Assembly: GCF_000308575.1 (NCBI RefSeq)
Contig: NZ_BAFZ01000041.1
Span: 62,001-126,000, forward strand
Source of the DNA: Nocardia exalbida NBRC 100660
GTDB taxonomy: Bacteria > Actinomycetota > Actinomycetes > Mycobacteriales > Mycobacteriaceae
Reading direction: 5' to 3'
DNA length: 64,000 nucleotides
The notes below the pieces were generated by a model that made no database searches, had not been told where the DNA came from, and saw only the letters and a list, made by a program, of their open reading frames with translations. A program made the translations under genes and the position numbers. How positions within the stretch are numbered: the first letter of the stretch is position 1; each line of letters starts with the position of its first letter. Positions 44,645 through 53,284 of the stretch are shown in pieces.

Positions 44645-45700
44645 ATGTCTGTTGCGCAACCGGTCGATGTGGATCCCGCCGTCGTCGACTTCACCGTCGT
44701 CGGAAAGTGGATGGATGAGCAGGGTCTGTCCGGGGGTGCGTTCGAGGATGTGATCGCGCTCGGTGGCGGAACGCAGAACATCATGCTCCGCTTCACGCGC
44801 GGCGGCCGCACGTACGTGCTGCGCCGCGGCCCGAAGCACCTGCGCGCCAAGAGCAACGACGTGATCCGGCGCGAGGCCAGGCTGCTCGGCGCGCTGGGCG
44901 GCACCGAGGTCCGCGCGCCGAGGGTGATCGCGGCCTGCGCCGACGAGTCGGTGCTCGGCGCGGTCTTCTACCTGATGGAGCCGATCCACGGTTTCAATCC
45001 GCAGAACGAACTGCCCGAATTGCACGCGGGCGATCCGGAAGTTCGCAGGCAGATGGGCCTGTCGGCGGTCGAAGCCATCGCGCGGCTCGGTGCGCTGGAC
45101 TACCAGGCGCTCGGCTTGGCCGACTACGGCAAGCCGGAGGGCTTTCTGGAGCGCCAGGTGCCGCGCTGGCTCGGCGAGCTGGAGTCGTACTCGGCCAACG
45201 AGGGCTACCCCGGTCCGGAGATTCCCGGCGTGGCGGCGGTGGGCGAGTGGCTGGACCGCAATCGCCCCGCGCAGTGGACTCCCGGCATCCTGCACGGTGA
45301 CTGCCATCTGGCGAACATGATGTTCGAGTTCGACGGCCCGCAGGTGGCGGCGATGGTCGACTGGGAGATGTCCACCATCGGCGACCCGCTGCTGGACCTG
45401 GGCTGGCAGATCGCCACCCGCCCGGAGCCCGGCACCACCGGCGCCGCGCTGGTCGGCAAGCTCGGCGCGGTCGGCGGTCTGCCGACGGCCGAGGAGATGA
45501 TCGCGCACTACGGGCAGTTCTCCGATCGCGACCTCAGCGCGATGCCCTGGTACACCGTGCTGGCCTGCTTCAAGCTCGGCATCGTCCTGGAGGGCACGCA
45601 CGCCCGCGCCTTCGCGGGCAAGGCCCCCAAGCAGGTCGGCGACTTCCTGCACGCGATCACACTGGAACTCTTCGAGCGGGCGCGGCGGCTGATGGAGTGA
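44645..45700 (+). CDS. Phosphotransferase family protein (APH fold, ACAD10-like)
   Basis: A 351-residue protein (ATG 44645). It has the kinase-like fold of aminoglycoside phosphotransferases: a glycine-rich loop ALGGGTQNIMLRF, the catalytic Brenner motif LHGDCHLANMMF, and the metal-binding MVDWEMSTIGDPLLDLGW. Close homologues in mycobacteria are encoded near acyl-CoA dehydrogenases and resemble the N-terminal half of ACAD10/11, which phosphorylates 4-hydroxyacyl-CoAs. A role in hydroxyacid or steroid-derived acyl-CoA breakdown is therefore more likely than drug resistance. It stands alone, divergent from pabAB. Confidence 0.9.
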   Translation: MSVAQPVDVDPAVVDFTVVGKWMDEQGLSGGAFEDVIALGGGTQNIMLRFTRGGRTYVLRRGPKHLRAKSNDVIRREARLLGALGGTEVRAPRVIAACADESVLGAVFYLMEPIHGFNPQNELPELHAGDPEVRRQMGLSAVEAIARLGALDYQALGLADYGKPEGFLERQVPRWLGELESYSANEGYPGPEIPGVAAVGEWLDRNRPAQWTPGILHGDCHLANMMFEFDGPQVAAMVDWEMSTIGDPLLDLGWQIATRPEPGTTGAALVGKLGAVGGLPTAEEMIAHYGQFSDRDLSAMPWYTVLACFKLGIVLEGTHARAFAGKAPKQVGDFLHAITLELFERARRLME

Positions 45701-45772
45701 CTGTCGGGATGTGCCCGATAGTTGACCGGATATCGGTGGAAGGCGCTGTCCGGCCGCGCCTAGGTTGAGCGC

Positions 45773-46303
45773 ATGCCGATCGTTCCCGATGTCAAGGACT
45801 GGACCTGGGTGCTGAGCCGCCCCTGTCCCGAATGCGGTTTCGACGCCGCCGCGACCGCCTACGAAGCCGTGCCCGCGCTGATCCGGGAGACGGCCGTCCG
45901 TTTCGCCGCGGTGCTCGACCGCCCCGGCATGCGCGCGCGGCCGGACGAATCGACTTGGTCGGCGCTGGAGTACGGCGCTCACGTGCGCGACGTGTGCCGC
46001 ATGTCCGGCACTCGCCTCGGCCTGATGCTGACCGATGACTCCGACGGGGAGCCGCCGCGTTTCCCGAACTGGGATCAGGACGCGGCCGCGGCCACCGACC
46101 GCTACAACGAGCAGGAGCCGGCCGTGGTGGCCGGGGAACTGGCCGAGGCCGCCGATCGCGCGGCGCTGGCTTTCGAATCGGTGCCACCCGAACGCCGCGG
46201 TCTGCGCGGTGCGCGCAGTGACGGAGCGGAGTTCACGGTGGAGTCGTTCGCCCGGTACATCCTCCATGATCTCCTGCACCATGTGCACGACGTTCGCGGG
46301 TGA
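45773..46303 (+). CDS. DinB-family (DinB_2) protein
   Basis: A 176-residue four-helix-bundle protein. Metal-type histidines are found in YGAHVRDVC and in RYILHDLLHHVHDVRG at the C-terminus, the usual triad of DinB/YfiT-like putative metalloenzymes. Members include mycothiol- or bacillithiol-dependent S-transferases; whether this one uses mycothiol is unknown. It ends just before an operator-containing promoter of the alcohol dehydrogenase gene. Confidence 0.88.
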   Translation: MPIVPDVKDWTWVLSRPCPECGFDAAATAYEAVPALIRETAVRFAAVLDRPGMRARPDESTWSALEYGAHVRDVCRMSGTRLGLMLTDDSDGEPPRFPNWDQDAAAATDRYNEQEPAVVAGELAEAADRAALAFESVPPERRGLRGARSDGAEFTVESFARYILHDLLHHVHDVRG

Positions 46304-46317
46304 ACGCATCGCCGAAC

Positions 46318-46386
46318 TGTAACGCGTTCGGCGTCAACGTCACGCTTTGCCGACGAATTTTCCGACCGGTACTAGAACGCGTTACA
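46318..46386 (+). promoter_or_regulatory. Paired operator (TGTAACGCGTT ... AACGCGTTACA) upstream of the alcohol dehydrogenase
   Basis: Two 11-base arms, 46318-46328 and 46376-46386, are exact inverted repeats 47 bases apart, and each contains the palindrome AACGCGTT. The right arm within 46373-46386 (TAGAACGCGTTACA) is a full match to the KstR consensus TnnAACnnGTTnnA; the left fails at one base. They lie 60-130 bases before the ADH start. A TetR-type repressor (KstR or similar) is the probable binder. Confidence 0.68.
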
Positions 46387-46447
46387 TTTTTCTCGTACTG
46401 TGGGTGCAGTCACATGAAAGCACGTGCATGCGAGAGGGTCGACAGGA

Positions 46448-47578
46448 ATGAAGACGAAGGGCGCGATCCTGTGGGGGATCGACCAGCCGTGGTCGGTGGA
46501 GGAGATCGAGGTCGGTGACCCGGTCGCCGGCGAGGTGCAGATCCGGATGGAAACCGCCGGTATGTGCCACTCCGATCACCACATCGTGACCGGCGCGACC
46601 CCGATGCCGTCCTTCCCCGTCATGGGCGGGCACGAGGGCGCGGGCGTGATCACCGAGCTCGGCCCGAACTGCCCGGCCGACCTCCAGGTCGGCGACCATG
46701 TGATCCTGTCGTTCATCCCCGCCTGCGGCCGCTGTCCGGCCTGCGTGGCAGGACACATGGCGCTGTGCGACCTGGGCGCAGGCCTGCTGATGGGGCAGGC
46801 GATCAGCGACGGCACCTACCGCATCCAGGCCCGCGGCGAGAACGTCATCCCGATGTGCCTGCTGGGCACCTTCGCGCCGTACATGACGGTGCACCACACC
46901 TCCGTGGTGAAGATCGATCCGAGCATTCCGTTCGAGGTGGCCTGCCTGGTCGGCTGTGGCGTCCCCACCGGTTTCGGCTCCTCCACCCACGTGGCGCAGG
47001 TGGCGCCGGGCGAGACCGTGGTGATCGCGGGCATCGGCGGCGTCGGCATGAGCGCGTTGCAGGGCGCGGTGCTGTCGGGCGCGTCGAAGGTGGTGGCCAT
47101 CGACCCGAACCCGTGGAAGCGCGAGCAGGCGCAGAAGTTCGGCGCCACGCACACCTACGAGAGCATGGCCGCCGCGATCATGCCGCTGTTGGAGGCCACC
47201 GAGGGTCGAATGGCCGAGAAGGTCATCCTGACCATGGGCGAGATGCACGGCGAGTACATCGAGGAGGGCCTGATCCTCACCTCGAAGGCGGGCACCCTGG
47301 TGGTCACCTCGATGGGCCGGATGGACGAGAACGACGTCAAGCTCAACAGCTTCCTGCTGTCGATGTTGCAGAAGACGGTGAAGGGCTGCATCTTCGGCGG
47401 TGGCAACGCCCGCCAGGACGCGCCGCGCCTGCTGTCGCTGTACAAGGCCGGCCAGCTCAACCTGGACGACATGGTCACCCGCAGCTACTCCCTGGAAGAG
47501 ATCAACCAGGGCTACCAGGACATGCTGGACGGCAAGAACATTCGCGGGATCATCAAGTACACCGAGGCCGACTGGTAG
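46448..47578 (+). CDS. NDMA-dependent (MDR-type) zinc alcohol dehydrogenase
   Basis: A 376-residue zinc-dependent enzyme starting at ATG 46448. The catalytic zinc ligands are in GMCHSDHH (C40) and GGHEGAG (H62). The structural zinc is held by the cysteines of PACGRCPACV and C107, and the Rossmann motif is GIGGVGMSAL. The sequence is of the mycobacterial Adh class that keeps NAD(H) bound and uses N,N-dimethyl-4-nitrosoaniline in vitro, with mycofactocin as the probable physiological acceptor. The KstR-like dyads upstream suggest that it oxidises an alcohol made during sterol or terpenoid breakdown; that is an inference. Confidence 0.93.
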   Translation: MKTKGAILWGIDQPWSVEEIEVGDPVAGEVQIRMETAGMCHSDHHIVTGATPMPSFPVMGGHEGAGVITELGPNCPADLQVGDHVILSFIPACGRCPACVAGHMALCDLGAGLLMGQAISDGTYRIQARGENVIPMCLLGTFAPYMTVHHTSVVKIDPSIPFEVACLVGCGVPTGFGSSTHVAQVAPGETVVIAGIGGVGMSALQGAVLSGASKVVAIDPNPWKREQAQKFGATHTYESMAAAIMPLLEATEGRMAEKVILTMGEMHGEYIEEGLILTSKAGTLVVTSMGRMDENDVKLNSFLLSMLQKTVKGCIFGGGNARQDAPRLLSLYKAGQLNLDDMVTRSYSLEEINQGYQDMLDGKNIRGIIKYTEADW

Positions 47579-47585
47579 AGAGCCC

Positions 47586-47951
47586 TCACCGCCGCTCGGC
47601 GAGCGCGGTGACAATCCGTGCGATCAGGTCGTACGGCACCGGTTCGCCGAGCCGGAACCGCAGCGTTCCCTTGCCCGCCCGGTACGGCTCGAGCTCGCGT
47701 GCCAACGCGGGATCGCCGTCCGGGATCGGGTAGAGGCTGACGTGCTGCTTCCACCCCGCGAAGTGCACGACGTTGCGGCCGTGCAACCGGAAGGTGGGTA
47801 TGTCGTAGCTGATCACCTCGGTGGCCTCCGGCAGGGCGTCCTGGATGGTGCGCCGGATCGCGTCGAGGATGCCGCGCGCGTCGTCGGGGAACGCCGCGAG
47901 ATACGCGTCCACGGTGGCCGGTCGGTCTGCCACGAGCTTCCTCGATTCCAC
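47586..47951 (-). CDS. DUF1801 (YdhG-like) protein
   Basis: A 121-residue protein with GTG start at 47951. DUF1801 features: VDAYLAAFPDDARGILDAIR, then EVISYDIPTFRLHGRNVVHF, and a C-terminal GKGTLRFRLGEPVPYDLIAR. Family members include the iron chaperone-like YdhG/frataxin-type protein of Bacillus; most are uncharacterised. The gene is convergent with the alcohol dehydrogenase gene, only 7 bases apart. The role is unclear. Confidence 0.88.
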   Translation of the reverse strand: MESRKLVADRPATVDAYLAAFPDDARGILDAIRRTIQDALPEATEVISYDIPTFRLHGRNVVHFAGWKQHVSLYPIPDGDPALARELEPYRAGKGTLRFRLGEPVPYDLIARIVTALAERR

Positions 47952-48041
47952 GGTCGGTAGCTGGTCGGCGAGTGCCTCCCGAGTGTAGGCAGCCGGTACG
48001 CCGGACAGCGGTTCGCGAGAGGCCCGGCGCGGCGCCGGAGT

Positions 48042-49234
48042 TCAGATCCGGCAGCGCAGCAGGGCTTCGCGCAGGTTGCGGCTGCGGATGTCGTCGAGGA
48101 CGGCAAGGCCCAGCCGGTTCATCGTGTAACCGAAGCCAAGGCCGGTGGCCGGGTCGGCGAAGCCGAACGAACCGCCGAGGCCCGTGGTGCCGTAGGCGCG
48201 TTTGTCGGAGCCGAAGCGGAAGCTACCGCGCGACTTGCGGAAGCCGAGGTGGTAGCGGCTCTTGGTGTGCAGCACCAAGTCCTCGGCGGGGACGTCGTCG
48301 GCGGTGCGGCCGGTGGCGAGCCGGTCCAGCAGCGCGTCGTCGATCGGGAGCGCGCCGGTGCGACCGGCGGCCGCGCCGTAGACCTCGGCCAGCGCGCGGG
48401 CGTTGCCCACCCCGTTGGACCCGGGCATTCCACCTCGAGGAACTCGCGCCGGGTCGCCCGCGCCGGAGCCCCGCAGCGCGGGTTGGTCAGCGCCGCGTGC
48501 GACAGCCCGCGTCCGGCGTAGATCTCCGCACCGATCCGCAGCGGGATATCGCGCTCGTAGCGCAACACGTCCAGGCCGCGGGTGGCCGACATCGCGGCGA
48601 CGCGGTCCATGCTCTGCTCGGCGGGCAGACCGATGTGGAAATCGACACCGAGCGGTGCGGCGATGTCCTCGGCGAAGATCCGCCCGAGCGTGCGGTGGTG
48701 CGGGTCGACGCGGCGCAGCAACTCGCCCTGGTACAGGCCGAGGGTGATCGCGTGATAACCGTGCCTGGTGCCGGGCCGCCAAGCCGGTTTCTGCGCCGCG
48801 AGAATGTGTGCGAGGCCGTCCAGGTCGGCGATCTGGGGCAGCCGCACGATCTCGCTGAGGCCGGACAGCCCGGCCTGGTGGTCGATCAGCTGGCGCACCG
48901 TGATCGCCTCCTTGCCGTGGGCGGCGAACTCCGGCCAGTACTTCGCCACCGGCTGCTCGTAGTCGAGCAGACCCTTGGTTACCGCGGTGGCGACGGTGAA
49001 CGCCGCCATGCCCTTGGTCGAGGAGAACACCGGAACGATCGTGTCCCGCTCCCAGGGCAGCGTGCGCCGGCGATCACGGAAGCCGGCCCACAGGTCGACC
49101 ACGGGGCGTTCACCGGCGTAGACCGCTACGGCGGCGCCGATTTCGCCGTGGCGCTCGAAGTTGCGGCGGAAGGCGTCGGCGACCGGTTCGAAACCAGATG
49201 CGACCTCGCCGTGAACAGTGGGCTTTTCACTCAT
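48042..49234 (-). pseudogene. Serine hydrolase (beta-lactamase class C/EstB-like), frameshifted
   Basis: The first 270 residues, from ATG 49234, carry the SxxK nucleophile FSSTKGMAAF and the second motif region (Y in RHGYHAITLG). After LEVE at about 48428 the frame changes. The rest of the domain (MPGSNGVGNARALAEVYGAA ... KSRYHLGFRKSRGSF) continues in another frame to 48042. A single missing base restores one protein of about 397 residues. A real mutation or a sequence error is possible. Family members hydrolyse esters, and mycobacterial versions include lipid-associated enzymes. Confidence 0.8.
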
Positions 49235-49276
49235 GGCGAGTCGATGGTAGCTACCCGGTTCTCGTAGGCTCGCAGG

Positions 49277-50110
49277 GTGCGTTCACTCGAGCAGATTCGG
49301 GAATGGCCGGTTCGGCACGCGGCGGCCGCGGTGGTCACCGCCGACGGCGGCGTCGCGAGCGAAGGCGATGTCGAGCGGGTGTTCCCGCTCGCGTCGGTGA
49401 CCAAGCCGCTGGTCGCCTACGCCGTGCTCGTCGCGGTGGAGGAGGGCGCGGTCGACCTCGACCAGCCCGCCGGACCGCCCGGCGCCACGGTGCGTCATCT
49501 GCTGGCGCACGCCTCGGGACTAGCGTTCGACACCACCGACATCCAGGCGTCGCCCGGCTCCCGGCGGATCTACTCCAGCGCGGGTTTCGAAGTGCTCGCC
49601 GAATTCCTCACCGCGCAGACCGGGATCGCGTTCGACGAGTACCTGCGCGACGCCGTGTTCGAGCCGCTGGGCATGACCGCTTCGGTCCTGGCCGGTCCGG
49701 CCGGGCATGCGGGCCGGTCCAGCGCGGCGGACCTGGCCCGCTTCGCCGCCGAATTGCTGAACCCCCGGTTGATCTCGGCGCAGACGCACGCGGAGGCCAC
49801 CTCCGTCCAGTTCCCCGGCCTGAACGGCGTGCTGCCCGGCTACGGTTCGCAGCGCCCCAACGACTGGGGACTCGGCTTCGAAATCCGCGACGGCAAGTCT
49901 CCGCACTGGACCGGTGGCACGAATTCGCCACAAACCTATGGACATTTCGGCCAATCCGGGACATTTTTATGGGTTGACCCGAAATCGGGGTTGGCGTGTC
50001 TCGCCTTGAGCGACGAGAATTTCGGCGACTGGGCGCGGGCGGCCTGGCCACCACTGAGCGACGCCGTGATCGCGGAGGCGACAGCCGGTCGCAACACGGT
50101 CGCGAAGTAA
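49277..50110 (+). CDS. Serine hydrolase, beta-lactamase/transpeptidase-like
   Basis: A 277-residue penicillin-binding-fold protein with GTG start. The SxxK motif is in PLASVTKPLV, the second motif region has YSSAGF, and the third motif is HFGQSG near 240. There is no signal peptide, so it is probably cytoplasmic. It is divergent from another member of the same superfamily (43 bases between starts) and not obviously a recent copy, since the two differ in length and motif wording. The substrate is unknown. Confidence 0.88.
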   Translation: MRSLEQIREWPVRHAAAAVVTADGGVASEGDVERVFPLASVTKPLVAYAVLVAVEEGAVDLDQPAGPPGATVRHLLAHASGLAFDTTDIQASPGSRRIYSSAGFEVLAEFLTAQTGIAFDEYLRDAVFEPLGMTASVLAGPAGHAGRSSAADLARFAAELLNPRLISAQTHAEATSVQFPGLNGVLPGYGSQRPNDWGLGFEIRDGKSPHWTGGTNSPQTYGHFGQSGTFLWVDPKSGLACLALSDENFGDWARAAWPPLSDAVIAEATAGRNTVAK

Positions 50111-50205
50111 CACGCGTAACTTCGGGCACTCCAGTACACTCAGGCAACGCCAGTCCGACGAATCGTTGGGGAAGACGGTCCTCGTCGAAGCTGGAGGTAT
50201 TGGTG

Positions 50206-50739
50206 GTGCGCGCATCGAGTCAGTTCGCGGACGCGACGGCGGGTGTGGTCTACATCCACTCGTCGCCTGCCGCGCTGTGCCCGCATGTCGAGTGGGCACT
50301 CACCTCGGCCCTGGGGGCCCCGGCGAAGCTGCGCTGGACCGCCCAACCGGCCGACGGCCAACTGCGCGCCACCAGTGAGTGGATCGGTCCGGTCGGCACC
50401 GCCTCGAAGATCGCCCAATCGTTGCGCTCCTGGCCCGTTCTGCGCTTCGAGGTGACCGAGGACCCCAGCGACGGCGTGGACGGCGAACGCTACAGTTTCG
50501 TCCCCGGCCTCGGTCTGTGGCACGGGTCCACGAGCGCCAACGGCGACGTCATGGTCGGCGAGATGCGCCTGCGCGCCATGCTCCAGGCCACCCGCGAACT
50601 CGGCAAGTACTCCGCCTACGACTTGGCCGCCGAAATCGACCGCGCCCTCGGCACCGCCTGGGACGAGGACCTCGAAATCTACCGCTACGGAACGGAAACC
50701 GGCGCCGAGGTCACTTGGTTGCGCCGGGACGTGGGGTAG
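50206..50739 (+). CDS. DUF3145 family protein
   Basis: A 177-residue protein with GTG 50206 (GTG 50203 also possible), preceded by GGAGG. The sequence RASSQFADATAGVVYIHSSP and the SFVPGLGLWHG, IYRYGTET, EVTWLRRDVG blocks are those of DUF3145, a protein conserved across Mycobacteriales and most actinobacteria. Its function is unknown. Conservation suggests a core role. It follows a serine hydrolase gene by 95 bases. Confidence 0.93.
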   Translation: MRASSQFADATAGVVYIHSSPAALCPHVEWALTSALGAPAKLRWTAQPADGQLRATSEWIGPVGTASKIAQSLRSWPVLRFEVTEDPSDGVDGERYSFVPGLGLWHGSTSANGDVMVGEMRLRAMLQATRELGKYSAYDLAAEIDRALGTAWDEDLEIYRYGTETGAEVTWLRRDVG

Positions 50740-50836
50740 GTGTCACCGCTGTAGCCACCGGAATTGGCGTCTGCCCCGGTTTCGCCGACGGGGATAGGGT
50801 CGTGACACGGTCGGGGCCGAGCACGAGGAGTCGACC

Positions 50837-51061
50837 ATGAAGCATGCCGGTATGCGCATCATCGCCGCCGCAACGATCGCCCTGACGGCCGCGACCGCCG
50901 CACCTGCGACGGCAACCGCCGAACCGGTCGGGTCGGTTGTGGAAGTGCCCCCGGCCGTCGTCGACGCGGTACGAGGCGCGATCGCGAGCGTCCTGTTCTT
51001 CGGCATCGTCGGCCTGTGCGTGGTGCGCGTCCTGCCGCCCGACCAGTGCCATTTGTTCTGA
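50837..51061 (+). CDS. Small secreted or membrane-anchored protein
   Basis: A 74-residue protein with GGAG before ATG 50837. There is a signal peptide (MRIIAAATIALTAATAAP, ending ATATA), then a short linker and a hydrophobic stretch AIASVLFFGIVGLCVVRVLP that could be a second membrane segment; it ends DQCHLF. Short proteins of this type are common and poorly conserved in Nocardia. The function is unknown. It is convergent with an XRE-TPR regulator. Confidence 0.65.
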   Translation: MKHAGMRIIAAATIALTAATAAPATATAEPVGSVVEVPPAVVDAVRGAIASVLFFGIVGLCVVRVLPPDQCHLF

Positions 51062-51107
51062 GGAGAGCAAAGGCGGCACCGCTACCGGCTGAGGACGAGT
51101 GGCTCAT

Positions 51108-52334
51108 TCAGTGCGCTGCGATGCCGACTCGGTCGCACAGAGCTCGAACGTCCTCGCCCATTCCGGACGGCGGTCGCTTCCGTAGCGCGTGCAGCATGTC
51201 GCGCGCGTAGCCGTTGTACCGGATCGTCTCGGGTGCCGTGCGTTCGGACTTGTCGAGCATCGCAAAGGCGGCTGCGAATTCGTCACGCTGGTAGTGGGCG
51301 CGGGCCACCTCGATGAAATGACGGCTGCGGCGTGGGACGGAAGCTATCCGGTCGGCGTCCAGCGCGTGGGCCGCACGGAGCCCTTCACCCGCTCGTCGCA
51401 GTTCGACTCCGAGTGTCGTTGCGTGCGCTTGTATCACCGGGATGGAGAACGATGTCTGGATGTGCCGGTAGGTAGGCCCGAGTCGCTGGGCGATCCGATC
51501 GGCCGATTCCCAGTACGCCCACGCTTCGCCGTAGCGGCCGCGACGGGCATGTACATAGGCGATTTCGGCCTGCAGAGCCCCCGCGATCCCGTGCCAGTCG
51601 TCCGACGTGCCCTCCCGGTCCAGGTACGGCTCCAGCTGCGCGATAGCCGTGCGGGCCAGAGCGATTCCCTCCTCCCAGCGGCCGGAGTCCCGAAGCGCCT
51701 GAACCATCGACCACGCGCCGCTCGCGATCAGGTACGGGTCGTCTGCCTCATACCCCTCGTTCAGAGCGCGATCAGCGACGAGCCAGACGAGTTCCGGAGC
51801 AGGCTGGTAGGCCACGAAGAAATCCGCGAGCTGGTACACCCCGGCCAGAACACGCCGGGCCGCCCGGCGATCATCGCCGCGAAGGCGCACGGCGTTCTGC
51901 GCGTCCCTGATCAGTCCAGGTAGTAGCGAACCGAGTTGCGTCCGGTGATCGGGGCTCGCGTGTCGCACCTGCCACGCCTGCGCCAGACGCAAAGCCAAGT
52001 GCTCGGTGCCCGCCGAGTCGTCCGCAGCCGCCAGGCGATAGTCCGTCAGCGCCGACTGCACATCGGTCAGGGCCGCATGGCGTTCGCCGGCGAATACCGC
52101 GACCGGAACCGCATGTCCATCTCCGGTCAACTCGGCCAGATCGTCCAGTTCCAAGGCACGGGCGATCCGAAGCAACATCGGCAGGCGCGGACTCTGCAGT
52201 CGACCGTTCTCCACGGCCTTCAACCACTCGGCGGAACGGCCGACCAATCCCGCGAGAACCGGGCGCGACATACCGGCCCGCTCACGGTGCCGCCGAATCC
52301 GCGCGCCCACCGGGGCATCATCAGAGCTGTACAC
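51108..52334 (-). CDS. XRE-family HTH regulator with TPR region (cassette 1)
   Basis: A 408-residue regulator. The N-terminal HTH (residues 8-68) reads GARIRRHRERAGMSRPVLAG, LVGRSAEWLKAVENGRLQS and LLRIARALELDDLAELTG. The rest is helical TPR-like sequence (AWSMVQALRDSGRWEEGIAL; RRGRYGEAWAYWESADRIAQ) and is probably a peptide- or protein-sensing domain. It is divergent from a two-gene operon of a resolvase-N-like protein and a membrane protein, and two palindromes lie in the shared promoter. The same architecture recurs at 59750-61461. Confidence 0.9.
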   Translation of the reverse strand: MYSSDDAPVGARIRRHRERAGMSRPVLAGLVGRSAEWLKAVENGRLQSPRLPMLLRIARALELDDLAELTGDGHAVPVAVFAGERHAALTDVQSALTDYRLAAADDSAGTEHLALRLAQAWQVRHASPDHRTQLGSLLPGLIRDAQNAVRLRGDDRRAARRVLAGVYQLADFFVAYQPAPELVWLVADRALNEGYEADDPYLIASGAWSMVQALRDSGRWEEGIALARTAIAQLEPYLDREGTSDDWHGIAGALQAEIAYVHARRGRYGEAWAYWESADRIAQRLGPTYRHIQTSFSIPVIQAHATTLGVELRRAGEGLRAAHALDADRIASVPRRSRHFIEVARAHYQRDEFAAAFAMLDKSERTAPETIRYNGYARDMLHALRKRPPSGMGEDVRALCDRVGIAAH

Positions 52335-52409
52335 GGCTGTCCCCTCTCGCCGCTGGTTCGATGAATCAAGCGTAGCCGGACGATCTCGGCCGCAGAGGGA
52401 TGAATCCGA

Positions 52410-52445
52410 TGTCCACTGGACAGTATCGGGTACGAACCGTACCCG
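52410..52445. promoter_or_regulatory. Operator palindromes in cassette 1
   Basis: Two dyads lie 4 bases apart in the divergent region: TGTCC-ACT-GGACA at 52410-52422, and CGGGTACG-AAC-CGTACCCG at 52427-52445, both perfect. Binding by the neighbouring XRE regulator is inferred from position. Confidence 0.65.
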
Positions 52446-52559
52446 GCGACACCTCCGTGGCTACCTAGCGTGCTGCGCAGCCCACCGTCAGGTCCGATGC
52501 TCTTCATGCGTCCCTGGCGGCTGGTGCCCACCGATAGGTCGATCAGGGGAGTTCAGGGG

Positions 52560-52934
52560 ATGTATGGAGAGAACTGCTGTGGCACAGAGTCTCTGGGGCC
52601 GAACGCGCTGGGCTTCATTCGGCGCGAGGTTTCCGGTGCGGACGAGCAACCCGATGAGTGGCTGATCCGCCAACTAGCCGCTGCGCGTGGGTATTTCGTG
52701 GTGGAGCTGATCGTCTTCGCTACGGCGGCGCGGACGACGGCTCTGCTGGCGGTCGAGCATATCCGGGTGGCGGATGCGGTCGCGGTGATCGTGCCGGGGC
52801 TGGCTCATGTCGAGCCGTTCGCCCGGGCGGTCACCGAACTATGCGACCTGATCACTCCCGAGCAGACGTATCCGCGCGGGTATCGGTGGCCGTCGCTGCT
52901 GCCCATCGATCACCCGTACCGGAGGTTGCCGTGA
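52560..52934 (+). CDS. Resolvase-N-like small protein (cassette 1)
   Basis: A 124-residue protein. ATG 52560 is preferred; an open frame extends to 52470 without a ribosome site. The core LGFIRREVSGADEQPDEWLI, RQLAAARGYFVVELIVFA, VADAVAVIVPGLAHVEP and the ending DLITPEQTYPRGYRW resemble the catalytic N-terminal fold of serine recombinases. However, there is no DNA-binding domain, and the Ser and Arg residues of a true resolvase active site are not clearly conserved. It probably has a regulatory or structural role. A 4-base GTGA overlap couples it to the next gene. Confidence 0.7.
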   Translation: MYGENCCGTESLGPNALGFIRREVSGADEQPDEWLIRQLAAARGYFVVELIVFATAARTTALLAVEHIRVADAVAVIVPGLAHVEPFARAVTELCDLITPEQTYPRGYRWPSLLPIDHPYRRLP

Positions 52935-53272
52935 CCGGGTGGCAACTGGTGGCGGTCGCGATCGGTGCGTTGCTGCTCACCTCGCTGGTCGGCATGACCT
53001 TATGGCTGTGGCCTGTTCGGTTGCCGGAGGGGCGCAGCGTGGACGAGATCACCCGGCGAGTGGAACGAGAGCGCGGAGACATGGACACGCCGGATTGGCC
53101 GATGGGTTTCCCGCATGACGCTCCCGATCACGCGATGGGGGTGGGGGAAGCGCAGATGACCATGCAGCGGCACCGTACTTGTCGCGTGGGGGAGTGTCCG
53201 CGTAAGACGGCTGCGTGGCGGGTCCTCGTGGAGGCCGGGCGTATCCGGCCGGATGCGGGGCGGCAACGGTGA
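52931..53272 (+). CDS. Membrane protein with one N-terminal helix (cassette 1)
   Basis: A 113-residue protein starting with GTG 52931 inside the stop of the previous gene; GGAGG precedes it. One N-terminal membrane helix (WQLVAVAIGALLLTSLVGMT) is followed by a cytoplasmic or external polar region with RSVDEITRRVERERG and two Cys (RTCRVGECPRK). The matching gene of cassette 2 encodes a 31-residue one-helix protein. No known family. Confidence 0.72.
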   Translation: MTGWQLVAVAIGALLLTSLVGMTLWLWPVRLPEGRSVDEITRRVERERGDMDTPDWPMGFPHDAPDHAMGVGEAQMTMQRHRTCRVGECPRKTAAWRVLVEAGRIRPDAGRQR

Positions 53273-53284
53273 TTGCCGGGCGGC

